64,000 nt of DNA from assembly GCA_963693305.1 (NCBI GenBank), contig OY855916.1, forward strand, positions 6,327,001 through 6,391,000. Direction: 5' to 3'. Below, in pieces: positions 1-11,174 of the stretch. Positions within the stretch are counted from its first letter, which is position 1; the number at the start of each line of letters is the position of its first letter. The notes beneath the pieces were generated by a model that saw only the letters and a program-made list of their open reading frames with translations, searched no databases and was not told where the DNA came from. A program made the translations under genes and the position numbers. Source of the stretch: Meandrina meandrites (lineage: Eukaryota; Cnidaria; Anthozoa; Scleractinia; Meandrinidae).

Positions 1-1931
1 TTCACTGACTGGGTTCGAAAATCTAACTTTGCTTCTTTAACTTCTCCAAATTCCAAACAAATAGCTTCAGTCCAACTGCGTCACCGAGATAGCTGCTTTA
101 GTAATGAAGAAAGCTTTCTTACCCTAAAAATGTATTTAAGACTAGCTTGCAATACTTGAGTTTAAACTGGAATCCGTTTTTATAATTACCTCAAGAATAT
201 TTTTAATAATTATATTCATTTTTGTACGACCACTTGCCAAAGAAAAAAACTGTTCTGAAGCTTTGACATCAGTAGTTTACAAACCAGGAAACGTCCATGC
301 AAAAACTGACACCATTACCACAATGTGGAAGATCTGGTATCTTTTACTAAAAAATTCGTTGATTTGAGATCCTTACCGCAAAACTCTTTCATCGGCCAAT
401 AAATTCCTCGTTGGCCCATTGACTGTATGACCTCTCCGATATCTTTCGGCTATGAGTACAATGTAATGTACTAGAGTACACCATCTCGACTTTTTTCAGA
501 CTCTAAGCACATTTCTTATCTCAAGCCCTGGTCCCCTACTAAAAAGGCCACGCGTCCCTTCCGACCTAAAGGGCATTAAAAGAAATAATTTAGAATAGGG
601 TTTGTATCAAGGTTTAGATTGTCGTCATTTAGAGTTTTAGACATAATTATATCAGTGCATATTTTATTTAAGTAATAGACCACACCAATATTCGGCTACC
701 AGCAACAAGGAACTCAACAACTCGTTTTTGAACCTAAATAGCCTAATTTAGCAGTCAAGCCAACAATAAATTATTATACCTTTTTAGGCTAACTTGGAAA
801 AATGCAGGTTCTTGTATGTGGGTTTTTACTGTGTTGCAAGTAAGGTGTAAAAAGATAAACGTTGCCTTAATTTTTCATCATAGAATATTGGTAAGTCGGG
901 AAACAACTTCCTTCGAGTGACTCAAACAGGCATAACACATTTATGCAAATCCGTTCACGAGTGCCTGCCAGTGGCATCAGTGGCACGGGCATCAGCATAT
1001 ACCCAGCAACCAATAATTGAAGGGACAAATTGATAGAAGATTTAAGTTCTTGGTCTTATGGATTGTTGTTAATGGGACACAAAAACGGTTTTATATACTA
1101 CAAATACATATCAGACAACGTAAGGATAACTGAAGTGAAGACAATTTCCTAAACCACACACTTAAAGTTAACCTTGAGAGCTCTTACCGAATCAATTAAA
1201 CTTGAAATTCCTGAGATAATTGAACGTCCCAAACCCGTTTCTGTAAGCCGTGTGCAACAACAAAACGACAAGAATGACAATCAACAGCAAACTGAAATTC
1301 CTTTTCGCGCTAAAAATCATTCCGAGAATAACTCCTGTGGTAAAAATCAGTCCGAGTTGTTATCTCGATCTTAATTGGTTTTCGAGGTTATGCAAGTGAT
1401 TATGTTTTGACTGAACAAGTATTGAAATGCCCAGGTTGGTGTGAAATATTGGAATACGACTTACAACGGAAGTGCATCGAAAATTAAATTTAGTTTGTCA
1501 AAAGTTTATATACAATTAATTGATAACTATTACCCTTGTAGTGACTGTTAATTGTAAATGTCGAAGGAGAAAGTTGGTTATTAACAAATTTGATTGCATG
1601 AGTTGAAGTGGTAAATAATTTAGACTATCACTGGCCGCATGCATGGGTGGGAGATGTGCTGGGAAAGTTTGGAATATTACAAGCTGATGTTATTAACACA
1701 GTGCCTAATGAAAATACGAGAGGCAGTTTGGAAGAATTTGAAGGTTTTGTTAAGCTGTGACAGCTCTCGCCTGCTCGCGTGCAGCTCGGGTTTACTAAAG
1801 AACTGTCCAATAAGAATCCAAACTTTTTCCAGCGTTTGTATCACGATAGGTAAACAAGCGATCACTAGCCTGATTCTCAGACGGCCCAGGTCCCTCGCGA
1901 CCAGGGAGCGAGTGCCTGATCGCGGGGGACC

Positions 1932-2206
1932 CATTCTCGTCCCCAAAGCCCTTTTCGCTTCTCATAGCCAGCTGGGGCCTTGGCACGAGAAACGAAGGGC
2001 TCTGGGGACGCAGGATTTCCAGTCCTAGATTCTAGGATTTCCGGTCTTCATGTATGCAGTCTTGATGTTTCTATATACTGTATTAGACAGTCATGGCCTT
2101 TTTTACTTCCGCTCAAGATTTCTTTGTTTCAAACAGCCAATCAAAAAAATTTGAATTAATTCAAAAATCCTATGTCCCCAGAGCCCTTCGTTTCTCGTGC
2201 TAGCGA
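1932..2206. repeat. Partial copy of the CATTCTCGTCCCC MITE family
   Basis: Starts CATTCTCGTCCCCAAAGCCC and keeps the internal stretch (cached words such as TCTTCATGTATGCAGTC, CAAACAGCCAAT, CCTATGTCCCC, TTCGTTTCTCGTGC) seen in the complete copy at 59187-59514. The right terminal inverted repeat is missing or replaced here, so it is a damaged or truncated copy. Confidence 0.7.
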
Positions 2207-2570
2207 TCTACTGGCTTCAGAATCAATGAACAATTGTTTCATGAATGTGATTGGTCAGTTTCACCGTTATTAATGGCAGAGGTTCAAAACCAAGTTTGAT
2301 AAATTACATACCGGTATAATGTTGTTGGAATGGAACAAAATTGTGAAAACAGATTCAAGGTTTTTCTCGTATGCAAGCAAGCAAATAGGAAACCTGATGT
2401 TGTCAAAGAAATACCTCCAAAAACCACAGTGGGACAATATAGCAATAATATTTTATTGTTAGGTGCTGGCAATACAGAACTGATGAAAAATCATTGGCAG
2501 TTGTAAATAATACATGTTCGTGATGCATTAGGAAAAAATTACTTTAATGGCACTTCACCACTATACAAGC

Positions 2571-2660
2571 AAATTTTGCTCACTTCACTGAAGAAAAAAC
2601 AAAATAGTTATCAAATTAACCGTTTTGTTTAAATTTCTTCAGTGATGTGAGCAAATTTAT
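2571..2660. repeat. Short fold-back element
   Basis: Imperfect inverted arms: left arm GCAAATTTTGCTCACTTCAC, right arm carrying GTGATGTGAGCAAATTT, with a loop of about 35 bases between them. Probably a tiny MITE or hairpin; family not recognised. Confidence 0.45.
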
Positions 2661-3057
2661 ATTACTGGTTAAAACTAAAGTCATGTACAAGTATTTGCAG
2701 CAATTTGACTATTTGCAAGCATTTTGTTCACGGCACTACCAAAAGCATACTAACAACAAAGCCAAATTTTTGTAAAAATGAAGGAAAATTTACTAAATGG
2801 ATTAGCTACGCTTAAAGGAGCTATGACATACTTGCCCAGTAACTATGCTTATTTAATTTTCCAGTCTTTGTGTGCAATCCTTTTTTATCATCCTTCCCAA
2901 ATCTTTAATTTGATGGCTTTAGGTCAGTACTGTAAAGTGTCCTGTGATTTGTAGTCCAAGCATAAATTGTACAGACCATAAATGGATGGGTGAAAACAAG
3001 AATCTTCATCTTGCAGATTAGCACTTGTTTGACCTGAGCTGTCTTACAACCCCAGGG

Positions 3058-3354
3058 TGGAGGTACTCCTGATTTATGGTGATGGGGACGTGGAAAGGAT
3101 TTTTTGGAGTTTGAAATTTACGATTTAGGATGTTTTGGGGCAAGAAAATTTTTACTAGTATCTTTTGGAGGGGATGGATTGATTTCGCCAAGGATTTTTT
3201 TCAGTATCCATACAAGAACAATCCATATCGACTGTTGTTATTTGTTTGTTCTTGAATTCTTCCTGAGTAGTTTTAACGGTTCTAGAATTCAGCATGGGAT
3301 TCTTGGGGGTTTAATTTATTACCCCATTTGCACTTCCCCGTCACCATAAATCTG
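3058..3354. repeat. MITE-like element with GGAGGTACTCC end
   Basis: Left end reads GGAGGTACTCCTGATTTATG and the right end carries the inverse complement of the ATTTATGGTGA(T/C)GGGG part. It lies directly downstream of the SR-protein gene. Inferred non-autonomous DNA transposon. Confidence 0.45.
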
Positions 3355-3502
3355 CTACAAAACCCATTGGCCCTTTCATTATAGTACAAATACAGATATA
3401 GTGCATGCAGAAAAACCTATCAGCAGTTGATTTCTTATTACAAAGTACACTAAAGAACTTTACAAAGGCTAAAATATTTGGAAAAGTCTGAAAGACATGC
3501 AT

Positions 3503-6500
3503 TTATTCAGCATTGTCTTCGTTACTATGATTATCGTCGTCGTTTGGTGCTGGAGAGGGACTGCGGGACTTTTGTTCCTGATCATTGGCCACTGGCTTGT
3601 CAGTTTCCTCCTCTTTTCTGGTTTCTTCTTCATCTTTGAAGTCTTCCCTCTCCTTGTCTTGGTTCTGGTCTGGGCTTGTACTTCTGAAAATGAACACAGC
3701 CAATATCAACATACATGTATAAATTCTCCTGTCTGATCTCTATACATTCTCTTATAATATAAGTTGGGAGAATTTGTAAAAAGATCAAAGCAATTTCCCT
3801 TTGGTGGTCATTTTATTAATTCTCATAACCTTTTCTCTTGAAGAAGTATTGATATTGTAAGGAGAAGTTTTATGTTGGTCACTCTCTGGACATTACTAAC
3901 TGTATTTACTTGATTAAGCACTACCACCGTTTAAGTGCCGCATATGAGAAACAAATAAAAGAGCGTCACCCTCGAATAAGAACCACATTCATCCTCAACA
4001 ATGTGAGGCATCAGACTGAATTGTTCGCGAAATCAAACTAAAAAAAAAAAAAAAAACATATGGTACAACTCAACCTAAACCAGCCTCGGAAATTATTTAT
4101 TTACCTGGATCACAATGTTTTTCAGTTTAAAGTGTCTACATTTCATTCAGGGCTCGACACTAACGGTAGCCAACTAGCCACAGACTAGTAGAAATTCAGT
4201 TTTGGCTAGTGGGTTTTCGATTTCCACTAGCCACTTTGGCTAGTAAGCAAAATGAAATTGGCCGAACTAGTTTCTGCCATTCACAAGGAAGCCATACGCA
4301 AACAATTTTCTCGGAATTTCTTTCTTGTTGACATACCATATTACTGGGCATTGCTGTTCAGCATGTATGCAAATTTAAGACTGTTTACTTTTCGTTGCGT
4401 GGCATTTGACAAACAAGACAGCATTTTCTGAAAGCACACATCGATGTTCTTTTTTGTTTTGAAATTAGTAGAACAAAACACGAGCTTCTCCTGATTAAAT
4501 GTTGCGCAAAATCGTGCGGAACGATAAAGGGATAACATTTCATTTTGAGTAACAACACATCGGTGATTTGTCATCATATGCATACTGACAAAGCTTGCCA
4601 CTACAAAAATAATTAGAGAAAGATTTATATCCTTCCAAATTTAAATCAGCCGTTTTTAGCATTTGAATTTCGCCAACAACAGTTTGCAGAATTGTTCAGA
4701 TAGTTGTTTTGCTTTTGAAACGTTTCTACCCCGGCGCCTGTTTGTAAAGAAGACCTGACAGTGTTAACAATGACATCTCGGTGTCTCGATATTTTTCCAA
4801 AGAAGTCTCACAGAAAAACAGAGTCCTGAAAGTCTTAACGGGAAAATGTCTGGATTTTCCTTTGTGAGCTGTCGGCCTGAGAGATTTGATGTAAGGAAAA
4901 CACAAGCCCATTGAACAAAATTAAAACCAGCGCAATTCATTTAGATGATAAATTCGTTCGCTGCGTTTAAACCAGTCAAGCGTGACACAAGCTGTGCCGA
5001 CTGTGTCAAGCGGTTTGAGACGTGAATATTGTTGCTTTTTCTTAAAATTCTATAATCCCGGGCATAATGGATATAAGAAGATATTTAACTGGAGACATCA
5101 CAGCGTGGCTAGTAAAAATTTTTTTTGGCTAGTAACATCTAAGTTGTCACTAGCCACTAGGCTAGTAAGTTGAAAAGTTAGTGTCGAGCCCTGTCATTAC
5201 TCTTTCTCTTGTTGTCATTTACAAAAAAATTTAATTGTTATTTTTAAACAGCGCTGCTCTCAAAGAAGCAGCACCGCAACTGGAACAATGAAAATTTAAA
5301 GAGCATTGCACCAATGGAAACAAAAATTGTTTTGAGAATTTAGGGGTAAAATTACAGTGTTGAGTGAAGCAAATCCAAGGATAATAACTTTCGGTGGAAG
5401 TTGCTGAGTGTAATGTTTTAGTTAACATAGAAGCAACAAACTGGTCACAGAACAAATTGAATATCTTGCATGTCGATGTCTCACAAGCAGGGAGGAAATT
5501 AACCATGCACAAAGACCGATGGTTCTTAAGTACTCACTCGCAGGCAAGTTAGGTCTTAAGCTTGGCCTTGAGAGGGCATGATTACAGAACTTCATAATGA
5601 ATATGAAATAGTGACGACAAAGCACTGGAAGTGATTCAATAAAAATTACTGTGCACCACACCTTCTTTCTTTAGTGGATTTCTCCTTGCTTTGGCTTCGA
5701 CTGCGGGAACGACTCTTACTGTGAGATTTAGAGCGAGACCTTGATTTTTTGTCTTCATTTGACCGTGAACGTCTCCTGAAAAAGAAAGTATGCAGATGCA
5801 ATAATGTACATATAAATTAAAAGTGTGGAATAGTTGTCTTGGAGGTTGTTGGAGCCAAGCAAAATATTTATTGTGCACAGCATGGAGGTATCCATGCCAT
5901 TATCATAAATGTACACCACTTTGATCATAATTCCATATGCCTGTCCGTATTACATGTACATGTACATGTAATAATTAACTCTTGTGCGTGATTTGGAAAA
6001 AAGGGTTGATTGTGTGGCTCCAAAAAATAACCATACATCCCCCAAGGATGGTTATTTGGTTTAGACCCTCCCATCCCCCTAGAATTTCCAGTTTAGCTTC
6101 ATACTTTCTGTAAAAAATATTTGGGCTAATGAGACCTCCCTCCCCTTTGGAATTTCCAGTGACCGTCCTTGAGGTGGGTATGGATATTTTCTGGAACTGC
6201 ACATTACAGATGAAAAGTGATAAAGTGTTGACTGAAAAAAAAAAGATTAGCTGTTTATCTGACCTTGGTGATTGGCTTCTGCTGTGGCTTCTTCTTCGTT
6301 TGGGTGAACGTGAGCGCGACCTGAAAACACACAATACATACTTGGTCAAACATTTTGTTGGCATAAAAAAGTAACTATAAAAATGCCCAACTGCCAAAAA
6401 ATGTAACATTTAAATGCACAATGTATTCACAAGTTTGTGCAAATGACAACCCATGGGTAACGTTTTCCTGAACTACACCAAATATTCCCTTTTTAAAAAA

Positions 6501-9500
6501 GAGCTGCTAGATTCATTGGAAGATGACTTTTTTATTAATTTTTATGCCATTAAGCCCTGTAAGTAATCTTTTGTTATTTTACAATGTACATTAAGCAGCC
6601 TTTTGCTGTTGCTATTTTCAAAAGATCATCACTTCTGGGGAGCCACTATTTTTCAGATAGCTACAATGCTGACAATATACATGTATTTGAAAAGGAGAAA
6701 TAAACAAAAGATTGATACTTTGAGAGCATTGTTACTTTAAAATGGGTGGCTTTCTTCGGGATTCACTAACAGTTACTATTTTACTACTACTTTTTTTTTT
6801 TTTTGGGGGGGGGGGGTCACTATTTTTGGAACTTTCTAGATCACATTTCAATTCTTTAACAAACAGAGAGTTTTCATGATATTATTTATTTAATTTTATG
6901 ATGCAGTTTTGTTATTGAAAGGGTTGAAAGCAGCAACTTCCTAACTAAATTTAACATTTTCTGTTATGCAAATAATTAAATAAAATGTTTTATTTAGGTC
7001 AAAAACATATCACATATTTTTTTCTTACTTGAACTTGCTTAATTAAGCCTGAGCAATGTTTAACTTAATTATTGAAATAACAAGTTGACTGAACACTTGC
7101 ATGCTTATTAGATAAAAACCAAGCTAAATAGAGTGTTTACCAGTTAAATGGCAAATCAAACATGGACCTTCAAGCAAAGTTTTACCTGACTGTACATTAA
7201 ATTCAAATAATTTTTTTACATGCAAACCACATAATGGGCATGAAAAAGATGGTTTTTTTAACGACATAGAATTAGGTAGATTTTCAATGTATTTTATGTA
7301 GTTCATTGTAAGTAACGTGTTGAAAATAAATTTTTCCACAAAAAATAGGTAGATTTAAAAGCATTTATATGAGTATAGAGATAAAAGCCATGTCCAGCAT
7401 AAACTTTGTTTAGTTTACCTTAATTATTTCAATTTTCAGCACTAATTTACAGGGTTTTCAAAACAAGCATGTGACTGCCAGAGTTCCACCAACTGGTTGA
7501 TTATATGTCGCCGGTTACTCTGGTCATAGCAATGACCTCATGACAAACAAGCTAACTTGTCACAGCCGCCTACTCTTCCAGCTACTGATGACTACTTCAA
7601 AACATTTTGAAACCCCTGAATTTAATTTTATTCCTACAATAATTATTATGCTTAACAGTATTTTTGGAGATGGAATACAATTTGTACAACAATAAAACTA
7701 TCATGCATTGGGTCTTGTCATGTTAGTTCAATGAGAATCCATGAAAATGTTAGAGGCAAAGTGGAAGCTTTAGTAAAAATCTCTATAATAAATTTAGTAT
7801 TACAGTAAAAACTTATGTTTTATTATATTGAAACAAACTTAGGTTATAGGTGTCTGTTCTACATGTAAGTTAGTGTACCACTCATAAGAAAAAATAACAT
7901 TTCCATGTTCTTAATGGGAGTGGAAGTTTGGAAGTACAAGAAACACTGTGGGAACATGAGCCCATGTAAGTATTTGCACAGCTTTTTCGAGTTCTCTCAA
8001 ACTGTCATAAGTGTTTCTATAACTCCATACATGTAGAAACACAAACAAAATATTTTCTTTCTCTTTGTGAAAAAAAGAAAGCAAAATCACTCATTTTGCT
8101 TATCAAAAGGTTAATTTTCTTTCCTTGCCCTATCACTGCATCAACAGTTTGTGCTAGTTTTGTGTTTCAGTCAAGTTTTAGCATAACCCCTTGACCAATT
8201 GTTAGGTAAACTTGCAATCATTTAATTGGCCACACATACATGTACACTGGTAGGTGGTCTAATTTTCAATAGACTGCGCTAAGAGTGTGCACAAGTACAT
8301 GTAAAAAGCCAAAATCCCAAACCAAAACTATAAATAAACCACTTTCAATAACCTTTTTGTTGAATGAAGTAGTCACTGGGTTATACTTTAACAGTTAGAT
8401 GGCTCACTTTCGGTTTCTATAGAATTTTGATAGTTGGCAGGAATTTGCCCCTTGCCAACTATCAACCGATAGAAATCTCAAGCTTGCCATCTAATAATTT
8501 TATGGATTTTAGTGCACACTGTGTTACAGGGTGTTTCTGATAGTTTATACAGGGAGACCATATCCAGGTGAAAGTGATCCTGAAAAGGGCTGTTGTTTAA
8601 CCCTCTGAGCCTAACATTCTCTCGACTGACCTCCTTACATTTTCTTGTGGTATATCTTGTGAGAATTTGTTAAAAGATCAAAGCAATTTTTTGGAAATCA
8701 TTTCAATTAAATAAGAATAAATCACCTATTTCCATGTAGGTGTGAATGTATTTAGCATGCAGTGCTAATTGAGGGCACTGTAGATACATGTATATAAACA
8801 AAACATTGTAAATGAAACAGAACCTTGTTAAAAAACTCAACTGGTAGGAGACTGACCAGTTGGCTATTTACATAGTGAGGAGGAGTTGAATTTGGGGCTA
8901 CCAAAGGCAAATCCATCTAGTGGCAGGGAGGAGGATTTGAACCCAGTACCTCCAGATTACAAATCCAGCACCATAACCACTAGACCATGTTACCTCCTTA
9001 ATTCTCATAACCTTTTCTCTGGAAGAAGTATTGACAATGTGAGGAGAAATTTGATGTTGGTCACTCTTGGGAATAAGGTGGTGAGCACAGTCCTTTTCAG
9101 GACTACATGTACCCAAACATGGACAATCATACTACATGAACTACTGACACTCCGATGATGAATAAATTTTGCGTCCAGTTTTGACAGACCAGTATCTAGG
9201 GTAAACAACTGATACCATTGGGTTCAAAGCCATGAATTCACTTAACTGAAACTTTTGTCTAAGCTCTTCTGTTCAAGAGATAAATTGCCCAGCATTCTTC
9301 TTCTCAGAAACGGCAATCAGACATGTACGAAAAATGCTACTGTTGAAAAGTTGGTACTTACTCACTGACACAAGTACCAGAAGTGATGCTGTGAAGTGCG
9401 CACCTAGTGACTCACTAGGGAAGTGAATTGTTTAACCCTGCACGCTCGTGGGTAGAGAAGCTATAAGCATAAGGCTTGTTGTCGGAGTAGATGGTTGAAA

Positions 9501-10959
9501 GCATGACGCTCGTGGAAGCCGCAGGGGAGAGCAGAGTAGAAGCACACAGGGTGGGTAGAGTCACCTCTCAAGGTGCTGGCGACGCACACACTGCTGCCAG
9601 TTGATTTGACAACTGACGCAATATTATAACACCCTGATATATGAAACAAAACTCTGCATAATTAGTCTTAATAGTTTGTTGAAATCCCAAAGACATACCC
9701 AGAAAACTATATACACTCTACTCTAGGGAAAACTTTACAAATCAAAAATAAATTTTCTAGCTTAGTAAATTTCCACCAGTTTGATTAAACAGATGTCTCT
9801 TTTTGCACCCTCTGTTACTCTTCTGATCCACTTAAAAGATATACAGTAGAACCCCGATATAATGAACTTCTTTATAACAAAATCGTCGTTATAACGAATG
9901 ATATTCTTCAGCCAAGCTGAAGTTACTAAAAATAAAATGTATGGAAACAGAAGAACCCGGGATAACAAACTCCTGTTATAATGCAAAAGCCCCTTGCCTC
10001 CTCATTAGATCAGGGTTTCACTGTATTCATGGTTCACTACAAACAAAATCCATCCAAAATACAATGGTACAATGCTCTATAGAGATCCACGTGGAGCCCT
10101 GCTTGGTTTGTCTAGTTTAGTTTTTCATGTGCAAATAACAACAATCACTGTGGGGTTACGTCAAATTACAACTCAGATGTCTTTCAAGCGGGTAAAGGAT
10201 AGAGTGTGTGAAAAGAGACATCTGTTTTGAAAAACAGCTGAAACAAGCTTGTCAAAAGGTCATAAATTTGCATAATTTATGAGGATTGAGAGCAACTTTC
10301 CTTAGTGTGGATTTGTTACCATTGAGGGTTTTGATTTGTTAGATCAGTTCAGATTTGTTGAAAAAATCAAAATGAACGATAAGTGTTCCTACATGTAGCA
10401 AAAACGAAAGGGATCAGGACTGTTCTGAAAATTGGATTTTTGGCTTACATGTAAGCTTATTTTCGATCATGTTTTGTCTATTCTAAAAATGTAACATTAA
10501 CTAGTTTAACAGTAAAGCTTACTACCAAGCTTAAGATTACATAACATGGATGAAGAAATATGCCAGTGTTAAAACTCACCGGGGACTGCGAGATCTAGAG
10601 CGAGAACGGCGTCTGCGATCACGGCTATAATTTCCTGGTCTTCGTGTGCATGCTCGGGCATAATGTCCCGTACGTCCGCATTCATAACACTTCTCCGTCA
10701 TTGCGGACCGGGAAGCTCTTCCTCCACGATTTGGTCCACGAGCCAGTTCAACGCGAACCTTTTCGCCGCACACAGTTCTTCCGTCCAAGTCACGGCAAGC
10801 GTCTTCGGCGTCGCGTGGATCCTCAAACAAAATGAACGCAAAGCCAGGCGGATTGCGAGCAACCCATACATCGCGAAGAGGGCCGAATCTCTCAAACTCT
10901 CGTTCGAGTTCGCGTCTGGAGCCGTTGCTGCCCAAACCTCCGACGTAAACTCTCGTCAT
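3503..10959 (-). CDS. SRSF7: Serine/arginine-rich splicing factor, SRSF7 (9G8)-like
   Basis: A nuclear pre-mRNA splicing and export factor by family: the RRM and zinc knuckle bind exonic enhancers and the phosphorylated RS domain recruits spliceosomal partners. Coding exons on the minus strand: 10959-10580, 6320-6264, 5775-5662 and 3683-3503; all junctions are GT-AG, all phase 2, and the total of 732 nt gives 243 aa, close to the 238 aa of human SRSF7. Seen: RRM at about residues 2-75 (RNP2 VYVGGL, RNP1 PGFAFILF), a CCHC knuckle C91-x2-C94-x4-H99-x4-C104, then RS/SR dipeptides spread over exons 1-4 and a final acidic tail ending NEDNAE. The start was taken at MTRVYVGGL; an in-frame ATG five codons upstream (10974) is possible. 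Intron 1 is 4.26 kb and repeat-filled. Divergent from GTF3C3, probably sharing a promoter. The knuckle separates it from SRSF3; assignment between SRSF7 and invertebrate RBP1-like relatives is by inspection only. Confidence 0.9.
3720..3900. repeat. Interspersed repeat, family copy 1
   Basis: Shares long words with 8608-9070 and 39690-39785: GGGAGAATTTGT, AAAAGATCAAAGCAATTT, TTAATTCTCATAACCTTTTC, GAAGAAGTATTGA, TGTTGGTCACTCT. Only the 5' part is found at 39690. Family unclassified. Confidence 0.6.
4148..5193. mobile_element. Non-autonomous hAT-type DNA transposon (5-bp TSD)
   Basis: Perfect 17-bp terminal inverted repeats CAGGGCTCGACACTAAC (4148-4164 and 5177-5193) flanked by a perfect 5-bp target duplication TCATT (4143-4147, 5194-5198). 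Both ends carry several subterminal GGCTAGT / ACTAGCC words. The interior of about 1 kb has no transposase. A CAGGG terminus with 5-bp duplication fits the hAT5 group by established knowledge; family assignment is inference. It sits in intron 3 of the SR gene's coding part (between 3683 and 5662). Confidence 0.85.
6011..6205. repeat. Fold-back MITE (TGTGG...CCATAC ends)
   Basis: Left end TGTGTGGCTCCAAAAAATAA... and right end, inverse complement TGTGCAGTTCCAGAAAATAT, are imperfect inverted repeats that continue through the CCATAC...CTCAAGGA part. A relative lies at 11665-11800. Located in the intron just before the second coding exon (6264-6320) of the SR gene, 58 bp away from it. Confidence 0.6.
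8608..9070. repeat. Interspersed repeat, family copy 2, interrupted
   Basis: The left part (about 8608-8705) and right part (about 8995-9070) match consecutive parts of the copy at 3720-3900, but here they are separated by about 290 bp that carry a tRNA-derived SINE. The intervening DNA therefore looks like a later insertion. Lies in intron 1 of the SR gene. Confidence 0.6.
8860..8997 (-). mobile_element. tRNA-derived SINE
   Basis: Read on the minus strand from 8997: GGAGGTAACATGGTCTAGTG, then a tRNA-like head with an A box (TGGTCTAGTGG) and a B box (GGGTTCAAATCC), followed by a short non-tRNA body. These are Pol III internal promoter elements by established knowledge. The acceptor stem does not close properly, so this is a SINE head rather than a working tRNA gene. 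Confidence 0.65.
9844..10023. mobile_element. pogo/Tigger-type MITE
   Basis: Ends CAGTAGAACCCCGATATAA and, on the inverse complement, CAGTGAAACCCTGATCTAA; flanked by TA on both sides (9842-9843, 10024-10025). CAGT(R)RAACCCC with TA duplication is the classic pogo/Tigger terminus. 180 bp, no coding capacity. Intron 1 of the SR gene. Confidence 0.8.
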
Positions 10960-11174
10960 TTGGCACCAAAGCACAGGTACTTCTCACAAAATCTAAACAA
11001 AAAGATCAAGATCTGTAACCGACATGAAACCGAGCGGAAGGCAGATGCAGCGTGGCATCCCAGGGAGCTTTGCGATGCACACAAAAAAACCCGGATGAAC
11101 GTCGCGCTTAGCAGCCAAGTCAAAGATGGCGGACAGTCTTGCGTTTGAGTGATGCATGCTTTTTCTCGTGCAAG
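10960..11174. promoter_or_regulatory. Divergent promoter between SRSF7-like gene and GTF3C3
   Basis: Only 215 bp separate the two start codons, which point away from each other, so both promoters must lie here or overlap the 5' exons. No TATA box is visible. On the plus strand AAGATGGCGG at about 11124-11133, just upstream of the GTF3C3 start, resembles a YY1 site, a frequent downstream element in TATA-less housekeeping promoters. The co-regulation of the two genes is inference. Confidence 0.6.

Larger units (their letters stand above)
1..3057. other. Intergenic / repeat-derived DNA, no gene recognised
   Basis: No conserved protein is recognisable on either strand. A 66-codon open stretch at 1174-1374 (plus) is polar and Gln/Asn-rich and starts at a TTG; it could be a decayed exon but nothing supports a function. 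The stretch holds a MITE fragment at 1932-2206 and a small hairpin at 2571-2660 whose arms both carry the GCAAATTT / AAATTTGC type ends. Base composition is AT-rich like the rest of the window. Confidence 0.5.

Noticed and set aside
1174..1374. 66-codon Gln/Asn-rich open frame
   Set aside because: No ATG start, no recognised domain and no convincing splice context; kept only as a note in the intergenic entry.
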